Below are positions 15,204-23,351 of a DNA stretch of 26,031 bases, in pieces. Both the position numbers and the translations under genes were made by a program. A model generated the notes under the pieces. It saw only the letters and a program-made list of their open reading frames with translations, was not told the DNA's origin and did no database searches. How positions within the stretch are numbered: the stretch's first letter is position 1; each line of letters begins with the position of its first letter. Origin of the DNA: Candidatus Cloacimonadota bacterium (GTDB taxonomy: Bacteria > Cloacimonadota > Cloacimonadia > Cloacimonadales > Cloacimonadaceae); assembly GCA_023230795.1 (NCBI GenBank), contig JALNWR010000005.1, positions 1 through 26,031 on the forward strand, given 5' to 3'.

Positions 15204-16976
15204 ATGAAAATAGCATACTTAGACGGATACAGATTCTTCCGTGTCTTTCAGGTGGGTGCAAATGCCATTATTTACCATCAAAAAGAGCTGGACAGGATAA
15301 ATGTCTTCCCAGTGGCCGATGCAGATACAGGTATCAATATGGCCATGACGGTGGAAGCAGTCCTATCTCAAGCAACTGCGAGCAAAGATATCAAGGCAAC
15401 CCTGCGTTCTATCTCGGATGCAGCCTTGATGGGAGCCCGGGGAAATTCTGGCATCATCCTGGCACAATATCTGCATGGACTCAGCACTGAAATGCCAGAT
15501 TCTGAAAGCCTTACAGCCAAAAACTTTGCTCTGAGCGCTCAGAAGGCGGTAAAGCGTCTCTACAGCTCTGTGATGAATCCAGTAGAGGGAACCATCCTCA
15601 CCGTGATCAGGGAATGGAGCGAATATCTCAGCCAGGCGCAGGAAAACGATTTTTGCGAGCTAATCGTAAGCTCTTTGGCAAAAGCCCAAAAATCTCTTAG
15701 CGAAACTCCCCAAAAGCTCAAAGCTCTCGCAGATGCAAAAGTAGTGGATGCCGGAGCGAAGGGCTTTGTGATATTTCTGGAAGCAGTGGTAGATTTTATC
15801 CACGGGGGTTCTTTGCAAGATAAGATGATTGTTCCAGCTCCGAAACTGTTTAAAACTGAAGGCCACAAAAGCGCAGCCAGCACTTTGCGCTATTGTTCAG
15901 AAGCAAATCTCGGCGCTTGCAGCATAGATATACAGGCTCTGAAAGCTCTTTTGGCACCCTTGGGAGACTCCCTTATCGTGGCTGGTGACCCAGAAAAGAT
16001 GCGTCTGCACATCCATAGTAACTTCCCCGAAAAGGTATTTGATGCTTTGCAGCCCCTGAGCCTGTTAAGCTCGATCAAAGTGGATGATATGAAAAGGCAG
16101 CATGAGACCAGCCACGAGCAAAAATACCCCATCGGGATCATTACAGACAGCGCTTGCGATCTGCCTCAGGAACTGATGGATTTTTACCAAATCTCCTGTG
16201 TACCCTTTGGCGTGAATTTTGGTAAAGAGCTTTATCTTGATCAGCTTACTTTGAAACCTGAGGCCTTCTATCAGAAACTCAAGAATCACAAAATCCATCC
16301 CCAAAGCTCTCAGCCCCCTCCCAGTACGGTGCAAAGCATGATAGAGCACATGGCGGAAAATTACGATAAGGTATTTGCCATCCACATTTCGGATAAACTA
16401 AGCGGCACTTATCAGAGTGCAGCGTCATTCATTGCAAACAAACATGAGAATAAGGTGCATCCGGTGAATTCCAGACAGCTCTCGGTAAGCGAAGGTCTCG
16501 TGGTGCTGCGGGTAGCGCGTGCCATCGAAGCTGGAGAAAGCTTCCAAAGCATTCATTCCCAGTTGGACACCTGGATAGCCAATGCTCATATCTACACAGA
16601 TATCTATACCTTGAAGTATATGGTCCGAGGTGGCAGGGTACCAGCTCTCGCCGGTATCATAGCCTCTCTGCTAAATCTTAAACCCATCGTGGGACTGGAT
16701 CGCGAAGGCAAGGCTCAGATTAGCGGAAAAAGCTTTAGTAGGGCCTCAAACATGCGTAAAATCATCAAAACCATCCAAGGCGAGCTGCACGATAAAAAGC
16801 TCTGGAAATATGCCATTGTGCATGCCGAAGCCAGAGACAGAGCTGAGGAATATGCCCATAAACTAACTAAACTTTTAGGAAAAAGTCCCGCTTATATCAT
16901 GCCGCTTACGCCCGTGGTGGGCGTGCACAATGGCATTGGTGCAGTGGGCATAGGAGTGATATATGACCCTGTTTAG
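15204..16976 (+). CDS. DAK2-DegV fusion (fatty acid kinase plus fatty acid-binding domain)
   Basis: A 590-residue cytosolic fusion. Residues 1-200 form a DhaL/DAK2 ATP-binding kinase domain with NVFPVADADTGINM (33-46), where the usual DGDTG is DADTG with both metal-binding Asp kept, and GARGNSG (77-83). Residues 225-300 match the middle domain of FakA, with LGDSLIVAGDPEKMRLHIHSN. Residues 309-590 are a DegV/FakB domain: TDSACDLP (314-321), HISDKLSGTYQSA and YMVRGGRVPA. In Firmicutes the kinase FakA phosphorylates a fatty acid held by a separate FakB to make acyl phosphate for phospholipid synthesis. Here both are one chain. It lies one base after the lipocalin gene and overlaps the DUF1295 gene by 14 bases. 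Activity on fatty acids is inferred from the families. Confidence 0.9.
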   Translation: MKIAYLDGYRFFRVFQVGANAIIYHQKELDRINVFPVADADTGINMAMTVEAVLSQATASKDIKATLRSISDAALMGARGNSGIILAQYLHGLSTEMPDSESLTAKNFALSAQKAVKRLYSSVMNPVEGTILTVIREWSEYLSQAQENDFCELIVSSLAKAQKSLSETPQKLKALADAKVVDAGAKGFVIFLEAVVDFIHGGSLQDKMIVPAPKLFKTEGHKSAASTLRYCSEANLGACSIDIQALKALLAPLGDSLIVAGDPEKMRLHIHSNFPEKVFDALQPLSLLSSIKVDDMKRQHETSHEQKYPIGIITDSACDLPQELMDFYQISCVPFGVNFGKELYLDQLTLKPEAFYQKLKNHKIHPQSSQPPPSTVQSMIEHMAENYDKVFAIHISDKLSGTYQSAASFIANKHENKVHPVNSRQLSVSEGLVVLRVARAIEAGESFQSIHSQLDTWIANAHIYTDIYTLKYMVRGGRVPALAGIIASLLNLKPIVGLDREGKAQISGKSFSRASNMRKIIKTIQGELHDKKLWKYAIVHAEARDRAEEYAHKLTKLLGKSPAYIMPLTPVVGVHNGIGAVGIGVIYDPV

Positions 16977-17733
16977 TTCCATCATCATCGTTATCGGTAG
17001 CGTCTTTGCTTACATGACTGCACTTTTCCTGATAGCAGTGCTGCTCAAACGCAATGATCTGGTTGACAATGCCTGGGGTTTGGGCTTTGTGCTGATCTAT
17101 TGGCTGTTTATGGCACTTATGCCCACAGGAGACTGGCGCAGGCTGCTGATTACACTGCTGATTACTATCTGGGCCTTGCGGTTATCTATCTACCTCTATA
17201 TCCGCTACAAGGGCAAAAAAGAAGATTTCCGCTATGCGCAGTGGCGCAAGGATTGGGGGATAAACTGGCTCTGGCGCAGCTATTTGCAGGTTTTCATCTT
17301 GCAAGGAATTTTCATGCTTTCTATCGCCTATCCAGCCTTTATGATCCGTAGATCAAGCTCACTTAGCTTTACCATCCTGGATCTGATTGCCATCTTGCTC
17401 TGGCTCACAGGGTTCCTCTTTGAAGCTGTAAGCGATGCCCAGATGAGAGCTTTCAAACAAAATCCTGCGAACAAAGGCAGGGTCATGAACCGGGGCCTCT
17501 GGCGCTATAGCCGGCATCCCAATTACTTTGGCGAAACCCTTATGTGGTGGGGCATCTTCCTGCTCTGTCTTGCCTTCCCCTATGGATATCTGGCTATCTT
17601 CAGCCCGTTGATTATCACCATTTTACTGCTTAGGGTATCCGGAATCCCCATGTTGGAAAAGAAATATAAGGACAATCCTGAATATCAGCACTATATTCTC
17701 AATACCAGTGCCTTCATCCCCAAGTTTTGGTAA
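16963..17733 (+). CDS. DUF1295 membrane protein (steroid reductase/isoprenylcysteine methyltransferase-like)
   Basis: A 256-residue integral membrane protein with about six to seven hydrophobic segments. The family motif NRGLWRYSRHPNYFGE (176-191) followed by TLMWWGIFL is clear, together with VDNAWGLGF (34-42) and WALRLSIYLYIRYKGKKEDFRY, read as helix and loop. Relatives include 3-oxo-5-alpha-steroid 4-dehydrogenases and ICMT-type methyltransferases. Bacterial DUF1295 proteins have no fixed function but often sit beside cyclopropane fatty acid synthases and lipocalins. The start lies inside the end of the fusion gene (14-base overlap). It is the last gene of the plus-strand operon. Confidence 0.88.
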   Translation: MTLFSSIIIVIGSVFAYMTALFLIAVLLKRNDLVDNAWGLGFVLIYWLFMALMPTGDWRRLLITLLITIWALRLSIYLYIRYKGKKEDFRYAQWRKDWGINWLWRSYLQVFILQGIFMLSIAYPAFMIRRSSSLSFTILDLIAILLWLTGFLFEAVSDAQMRAFKQNPANKGRVMNRGLWRYSRHPNYFGETLMWWGIFLLCLAFPYGYLAIFSPLIITILLLRVSGIPMLEKKYKDNPEYQHYILNTSAFIPKFW

Positions 17734-17910
17734 GGGACATAGCAAGCTTTCAGTCCTGCACTTGCTGCGAGACAGATTTTATCACTACAACCGCAAAGCA
17801 GAAGATCATTACAAAAGCTATCGATATATATAAAAAACGCAGGGCTATTGAAGAGCAAAATCTGATAGCTACATCACAATTTGCTCTCGGCCCCTTTGCC
17901 ATACATTTGA

Positions 17911-17975
17911 TTTTAACTCGTTTTTAACTCGAGCTGACTCGAAGCCTCGAGTGAATTCGAGTTAAAAACGAATTA
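17911..17975. repeat. perfect 15-bp inverted repeat with nested hairpin
   Basis: TCGTTTTTAACTCGA at 17918-17932 is exactly inverted at 17957-17971. The 24-base loop contains a second stem, ACTCGA (17937-17942) against TCGAGT (17947-17952). The left arm is also preceded by a direct repeat: TTTTAACTCG occurs at 17911-17920 and 17922-17931. Outside the perfect arms, pairing continues for some bases after one mismatch. There is no T run after the right arm on the plus strand. Possible roles are a dispersed genome repeat, a small mobile element, or a protein binding site. Confidence 0.8.
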
Positions 17976-17982
17976 GCTGCAA

Positions 17983-18037
17983 ATCCAAAGCAAAGGTGCT
18001 GCACCTGACTGCAGGTGGCCTTGAAGGTGATTTGGAT
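17983..18037. repeat. stem closed by a 7-bp inverted repeat with two alternative inner hairpins
   Basis: ATCCAAA (17983-17989) pairs with TTTGGAT (18031-18037). Inside, GGTGC (17995-17999) can pair with GCACC (18001-18005), or CACCTG (18002-18007) can pair with CAGGTG (18012-18017) over the loop ACTG. The two inner stems share bases, so they exclude each other. This may be a structured RNA or paired half-sites for a regulator. No known riboswitch was recognised. Confidence 0.45.
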
Positions 18038-18223
18038 AGGCATGAAAACAGGGATTCTCCCAAAAAATCAAGCTATGGTATCCATATAGGTGTTAATAAT
18101 AGTATCATAGCTTCTATCTGTGTCCATATATTTCATTTTTTGACATGAATATACTTGAGCCAAATTCACAGCTTGATATACCCATAAAAAGTGTTCTTTA
18201 GGGACATAATTTTTGATAGCTAA

Positions 18224-18892
18224 CGAAAGCTACACAATGGCTTGAGTCGCTGCTACATCTCGAACAGAACCAGTGAGATATCCTATGTATTCCCCCTTTA
18301 TATCTACCCAAACAAGCACAAAGAAGACATCTTTGCTACCACAGAGCGAGAATACAATATCGCTCCTGAGCTTATAGATAAACTCAGTAAGCTCTGGCCT
18401 CAGTTCCAGCCTGAGCAACTATTCTATTATGTCTATGCGATCCTGCACAGCAATCAATACCGTGAACGCTTTGCCCAATATCTAAGGATGGATTTCCCCT
18501 GCATACCCTTCACAGATGATTATGAGTTGTTCAGCCAGTTGGCAGGATATGGCAAAGAGCTTGCCGACATCCACTTACTCAAGAGTCCGCGCTTAAGCCC
18601 TCCCATAGCACGGTTTCAGGGTAGCGGTTCTAATGATTTGGTAGAATTCATCAAGTATGATGAGGATGCCTGTACCGTGCAGATAAATGCAGATAAGCAC
18701 TTTGAGGGCATCACCCCGGAGTTGTGGAACTATCACATTGGCGGCTATCAGGTGCTGCATAAATACCTTAAAGACCGCAAGGGCAAGAGCCTGACCGATC
18801 CAATCCACTATTGCAGGATGGTAACAGCAATAGCATTGACAATCAATCTTCAGGATCGAATAGATCAAATTATTGGAAGAGTTATCCAATAG
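18224..18892 (+). pseudogene. remnant of a Type ISP/IIG restriction-modification enzyme (C-terminal specificity part)
   Basis: The 216 or so residues match only the C-terminal target-recognition region of single-chain Type ISP-like restriction-modification enzymes. Typical stretches are ISNRTSEISYVFPLYIYP, QLFYYVYAILHSNQYRERF, DFPCIPFTDDYELF, LAGYGKELADIHLL, WNYHIGGYQVLHKYLKDRKG and LTDPIHYCRMVTAIALT. A full enzyme would be about 1000-1600 residues, with nuclease, helicase and N6-adenine methyltransferase parts before this. Here a stop at 18221-18223 lies just upstream, and the only start is a TTG at 18242 without a good ribosome site. No other part of the enzyme is in the window. It is a decayed fragment, left by deletion or rearrangement. 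Confidence 0.8.
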
Positions 18893-18893
18893 A

Positions 18894-18921
18894 AAAGCCC
18901 GGGGTGCCCCGGGCTTTATTC
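18894..18921. terminator. strong bidirectional terminator between convergent units
   Basis: AAAGCCCGGGG (18894-18904) is perfectly inverted at 18907-18917, leaving TG at the tip. TTTATT follows on the plus strand and TTTTC on the minus strand. It lies 1 base after the stop of the restriction enzyme remnant and 20 bases past the stop of the large minus-strand gene, so it can serve both. Confidence 0.9.
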
Positions 18922-18936
18922 AATGAGTATCTGATC

Positions 18937-21900
18937 CTATTTCATTAACATAAGTTTCCTTACTGATCTATTACGACTTGATTCGAGGCAAGCGAAAAAG
19001 ATACCTGAACTTACACTTCTATCATTGTTATCTTTGCCGTCCCATACTACTTTGTGATGCCCCTTAAGCATTTCAGTGTTGACAATATCCCTCACTTTCT
19101 GCCCACGAAGGTTGTATATTACCAGCTTTACTTGTGAGGTCTCAGGAACACTAAATTCAATTGTTGTTGTCGGATTAAAAGGGTTGGGGTAGTTTGTAGT
19201 AATGTTTGCATACTTTGGGATGTAGATCTCAGATATTTCACCCTTGTCCAGTAAATCATATAGCATAGCCCAATGCTCGTCATGTTTGACACTAAACACT
19301 TGATGATCTGGATACTTATACTGAACATACATTGTCGTAATTGGCTTCTTCTGGTCATTCATATCAGCTAATAGTAAAACAATTTCCAGATCGAGTACCG
19401 CAAGAAGTGAATCTACCTCACTAACTGGATTGTCAATGCGGAGTTGGATTAGATCAATTGCCCGTTGATAGTCTTTTTCAACTAAGTACGCTTTAGCTAA
19501 GTATTCCTTCAAGAGCGAGCTCATTTGGGGTTCGTTAATCTCGTATTGAATTGCTTTGGTTTCAAAGTAATCTGTTGTTATCCAAGAAGGATCGGTAACA
19601 AGATTTGATAATCTGTAAATTCCGTCTGCAGCGCAAGAAAAGAATCTTTTTTCTGTGTCTAATTGTTCGTCCAGAACTGCTTTGAAAATCTCCATCGCTT
19701 GATCATACAAACCTTGAACTTCCAAAGATAAAGCGATGCTTAGTCTATCGTTCTCTGGAGGTGGTGGTGGCATATTGGGGTTGGGATCATACAAATCTAC
19801 ATAAACATAATCAACATATATTGGATCATTTATCCTGACTTCCTGATCCTGATACCAATTTTTACTGGCATCTATTTTTATGAAACGTCCGATGGGATAA
19901 TTAAAGTAATTATTATCGAATGAAAAATCATTTGCCAAGATGTTTGTCTGATCATCATACAGATGATAGAAATCATTATGTCCCCTGAAAAGTTGGATAG
20001 TAGATTCATAAGCCTGTGAGTCGAAGAACATAATATTGTTCTCATGATTCATTAGCACATTATTGGCTCCGTAACTCAAATTGAGATTTGATCCAGCATG
20101 ATTGATGATCCCTGACTGGTTACGGTTAAAGTAGTTGTTCTTTACTCTATGGTTTGAATTACGACTTTCTATCCCAATTCCCCCATTGTAGAAATTAGAT
20201 TCAAATATTCCGCTATCAACTCCAGTTGACAGGACAGTTAATTCGGATAATATTCCTTTCGTGCAGCTAGTGAAATTACACCCAATGATCTTTGGATTAG
20301 CAGCAGTTAACCTTATTCCTATTACATTCTGATTAAAGCTGCAATAATCAATATTGGCATTATACTCGCTTGAAGTCAGCTTTAATCCCTCTAAGCAGTT
20401 TGTGAAATTACAATAAACAAGACTATCTCCATAGCTTGAGTTTGTGTTTTTGAAGACTCCAAACAACAAGTTTTGGAAATTGACATTATCCAACACGACA
20501 TGGTTATCTACCCTACCAAGAACTATACCTTTAGAATTCTGGTTAGACGCGCCAAAGAATCCCATACCTGGCTGGCTGTTTTCGATCCGCGTAGCATAAC
20601 CTTCACCAGTATTTGATATAAGCAATCCATACTTACTTGCAGGGATTTCGAATTTGCTATCAGTTATAATCAAGTTTGAATTATGTATCGAAAGTACATT
20701 CGCATTTTTTATGGTTGCACCAGTAATAGTCACAGTGCTAGACGAATTAGCCGAGATTCCACCCCAAACAATTGCATCTGCTGATTTATCCCAGTGCCCT
20801 CCTTCAACACTTATTGATCCGTTAACAACGTCTACTTTCGCTAAGTTGCCCCAAACACAATTTGCAGCATCAAAATTCACAGAACCATTGGGTAATACAG
20901 TTATGGTTGATCCATCTTCAAAGGTGACACTTCCGCGGAAAATAAAAGATGCACCTGATGATATTGTAATATGGGCATTTGCTTTTACTCTCAAAGTAGT
21001 ATGTGGACTTACTGTCACATTAACTCCATTTGCCAATAATATATCTCCCTCAAGAACCACATCCTTAGCTAGGGTGGCAGGAGCGTTTACTAATTCAGGA
21101 AGAGTTCCTATCATCTTTAGTAGCATACCATCGCCTGGATCGATAACGACATCTACATTCTGTCCACTAGATGTGTGTATCATGTCTGTGTAAGGATCAT
21201 ACATTGCTAAGTTGCTACCATACATTGTATGAGCTTGAGTATTAGGTACAAATCTTACGGTCTGCGGCAATGCTGCTTCAAAGCAATTGTCTAAACTGCT
21301 GTTTTCTGTAAAAACAGGATTATATCCAAATCTAACATAGTTGGCTCTTCTATTTACAATCATAAAATAAGGCTGAGATACATATGTATACAAGCCGCAT
21401 TGAACATAGCCTTGATAATGATGACCATTCTCTGATGGCAAAACAAATAACGACTGCAGCATCATAGGCGATATTGCGATATTCTGGTTATCAATGGAAA
21501 CCTTAAGGCTATCTGATCCATGCCAATCACTATTCTTTATAACTGTTGCATATCTGATAATTTTATCGTTAGCCTCTTTTAGTGCATAGTAGTTCGAAAG
21601 GGGAACATATGATAAATTCGTTCCTTGTTGAATAATGCTTATAGCTCCATATTGATACGATAACGTATCACTCGAAGAATAAGATAACTTGTTCCACGTA
21701 GGAAATTGATAATTTATTACTCCATCAACTCCATAGCATAAGGGTAATAACTGAAGCATTTTTTGTGTTTCCCTGGGCGGTCTAAGCCAAGACATCCATT
21801 GATGAGTGGTTCCCGACCTATCCCAAGCGCCAAAAGACTGTACTACGGGGATGAATCTTAGATTTGGATTCTGCTGAGAAGCTGTCTTATATGCATGATA

Positions 21901-23337
21901 TTTAACCAGAAGATTATCCTCTAACGCAGTTTGCAAAAATTTCAAATCACTCTTAAAATTCCATTGAACATCTGGTTTGATGGGATACAAATCAGGAGAG
22001 AGAATTTTCGGGTTCGCTTTTTCAATGAACGCACGTTGATGATGATAGTACTTATCCAAAGTGCTTTGAGCATTGTTGGATTTAACCATGTCTCGTCGCC
22101 AGTCGTATATGGCTGTGACAATACCGGGGTTATCGCCCCTAATGGCATTTTGAACTCGTTTATATGAATCAAACTGAGCTTGATTGGGCTCATCGAAACT
22201 GTAAAGAAATCGGATATTCCCTGCAGAAAGCAATTTAATCTCATTTATTCTGCTGTTTAGATTATCTGTAAATTGTTGTTGATTTGTGATCATATTCCTG
22301 TGAATTGTATCTTCAATTTCTATATAGTCTATATGTAATGTTGAAGTGCCGTACCAATATATTCTTGGATTTATGTTGCCTAAAGCATATCTGCCAGATA
22401 AGGCATTATCTGCCGATAAGAATCCATTGTCTTTAAGCGACCGTAAACTGATTCTGAAAGTGTATAGTTTATTGCCAAAATCATCTGTCCGAGTAATACC
22501 ATCGTACATATACTGAGTTACTACTAATCCAACATCAGTACCTCCAAGCTCGTTAACATATCGTAATTGTTTGAACTCATTGTTCCAATTGTACCCACAC
22601 AATTCTAATCTAATTAGATCAATTGGATGAGCGATATCCCTATCATAAGATAGTATGTTAAAAGCAACAGTATAATATAGGTAGGTGTTGTCCAGCATAT
22701 AATCTGTTAAATCCTGATCCCATGTCATTTTGATGAACTGAATCTCATCAGTTAACTTCTCATAAACACTGCTTCCTTCCTTTTTCCAGCGGTAGCTCAG
22801 ATTATTGAAGGCATATCCGGCTGGCTGTGATGAAGGTTCACACTTCCAAACAAAATCATTTGATTTTCCCTCAAGTACTTGCTTCTGCCCAACTCTCAAT
22901 GTATCGCCTTCATCTATATCTCTGGAACTATAAAAGAATACATCATCTTGATGGTCATTATCTTTTACATCTTCCTCGTTACAATACTCTGCTTCAAATC
23001 TCTGTAAGTTTGATAGAGTAAATCCTCTTGTGCCATATTTAGTGTTTGATTGCATAGCATCCCAAGAAAAATCTGTGAGAATAGCGTCAAGGCTATCCGA
23101 ATCCATTTTATTCAGCATTACTCCCAAATCAATATCCTCGTTGTTGTAAGTATTGCAAATTGTAGTGTTATATCCACAATCCTTCATATGTTTAAATGCA
23201 CTGTCCGCAGCTGCTGCATAAGCACCATATGTTCTCCAATAGGAATAATTGCCTATTAAAAAATCATCAGAGTGTTTGGCAAACAATGCCATACAAGTAG
23301 CGATTAAAATTAACGAAAACACAATTTTGTTTTTCAT
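18937..23337 (-). CDS. very large secreted mosaic protein: glycosidase-like barrel, beta-helix, sorting domain
   Basis: A 1466-residue exported protein. Residues 1-20 are a signal peptide. Residues 25-100 and about 345-600 look like two parts of a TIM barrel of glycoside hydrolase type (FLIGNYSYW near the start; FLYSFDEPNQAQF with Asp382-Glu383; DLYPIKPDVQW; IPVVQSFGAW; GVDGVINYQFPTW). A beta-sandwich-like insertion with RFEAEY and NDFVWKCEP lies between. Residues 760-1150 form a right-handed beta-helix, with many short N-rich turns such as YCNFTNCLEGLKLT and GCNFTSCTKGIL. A Pro run (1190-1195) leads to a helical, TPR-like region (1197-1345). The end (1383-1466, NYPNPFNPTTTIEFSVPE) is a type A sorting domain for type IX-like secretion. 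AGGAG (23346-23350) overlaps the stop of the gene before it. Substrate unknown, probably a polysaccharide. Confidence 0.85.
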   Translation of the reverse strand: MKNKIVFSLILIATCMALFAKHSDDFLIGNYSYWRTYGAYAAAADSAFKHMKDCGYNTTICNTYNNEDIDLGVMLNKMDSDSLDAILTDFSWDAMQSNTKYGTRGFTLSNLQRFEAEYCNEEDVKDNDHQDDVFFYSSRDIDEGDTLRVGQKQVLEGKSNDFVWKCEPSSQPAGYAFNNLSYRWKKEGSSVYEKLTDEIQFIKMTWDQDLTDYMLDNTYLYYTVAFNILSYDRDIAHPIDLIRLELCGYNWNNEFKQLRYVNELGGTDVGLVVTQYMYDGITRTDDFGNKLYTFRISLRSLKDNGFLSADNALSGRYALGNINPRIYWYGTSTLHIDYIEIEDTIHRNMITNQQQFTDNLNSRINEIKLLSAGNIRFLYSFDEPNQAQFDSYKRVQNAIRGDNPGIVTAIYDWRRDMVKSNNAQSTLDKYYHHQRAFIEKANPKILSPDLYPIKPDVQWNFKSDLKFLQTALEDNLLVKYHAYKTASQQNPNLRFIPVVQSFGAWDRSGTTHQWMSWLRPPRETQKMLQLLPLCYGVDGVINYQFPTWNKLSYSSSDTLSYQYGAISIIQQGTNLSYVPLSNYYALKEANDKIIRYATVIKNSDWHGSDSLKVSIDNQNIAISPMMLQSLFVLPSENGHHYQGYVQCGLYTYVSQPYFMIVNRRANYVRFGYNPVFTENSSLDNCFEAALPQTVRFVPNTQAHTMYGSNLAMYDPYTDMIHTSSGQNVDVVIDPGDGMLLKMIGTLPELVNAPATLAKDVVLEGDILLANGVNVTVSPHTTLRVKANAHITISSGASFIFRGSVTFEDGSTITVLPNGSVNFDAANCVWGNLAKVDVVNGSISVEGGHWDKSADAIVWGGISANSSSTVTITGATIKNANVLSIHNSNLIITDSKFEIPASKYGLLISNTGEGYATRIENSQPGMGFFGASNQNSKGIVLGRVDNHVVLDNVNFQNLLFGVFKNTNSSYGDSLVYCNFTNCLEGLKLTSSEYNANIDYCSFNQNVIGIRLTAANPKIIGCNFTSCTKGILSELTVLSTGVDSGIFESNFYNGGIGIESRNSNHRVKNNYFNRNQSGIINHAGSNLNLSYGANNVLMNHENNIMFFDSQAYESTIQLFRGHNDFYHLYDDQTNILANDFSFDNNYFNYPIGRFIKIDASKNWYQDQEVRINDPIYVDYVYVDLYDPNPNMPPPPPENDRLSIALSLEVQGLYDQAMEIFKAVLDEQLDTEKRFFSCAADGIYRLSNLVTDPSWITTDYFETKAIQYEINEPQMSSLLKEYLAKAYLVEKDYQRAIDLIQLRIDNPVSEVDSLLAVLDLEIVLLLADMNDQKKPITTMYVQYKYPDHQVFSVKHDEHWAMLYDLLDKGEISEIYIPKYANITTNYPNPFNPTTTIEFSVPETSQVKLVIYNLRGQKVRDIVNTEMLKGHHKVVWDGKDNNDRSVSSGIFFACLESSRNRSVRKLMLMK

Positions 23338-23351
23338 CTTTTTGGCTCCTC

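Larger units (their letters stand above)
17734..18223. other. gene-free region with several inverted repeats
   Basis: I see no convincing gene in this stretch of about 490 bases. It holds a nested hairpin at 17918-17971 and an imperfect stem element at 17983-18037. It also holds AAGCTATGGTA (18070-18080) facing its near-perfect inverse at 18103-18113, and a short stem TAGCT/AGCTA at 18217-18232 just before the restriction enzyme remnant. AGCAAG (17741-17746) and CTTGCT (17761-17766) form another weak pair just after the operon end. None is followed by a T run, so none is a standard terminator for the operon. Confidence 0.6.

Noticed and set aside
17727..17927. 66-residue plus-strand ORF after the DUF1295 gene
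   Set aside because: It begins with TTG inside the previous gene, has no ribosome site, resembles nothing I know, and ends in the inverted-repeat region.
17733..18208. 9-base direct repeat AGGGACATA at 17733-17741 and 18200-18208, like a target-site duplication
   Set aside because: A repeated 9-mer is fairly likely by chance in about 500 bases, and the enclosed segment shows no transposon ends or genes.
20654..21193. 179-residue plus-strand ORF inside the large secreted gene
   Set aside because: Antisense to the repetitive beta-helix region, whose Val/Thr/Ser-rich codons create open frames on the other strand.
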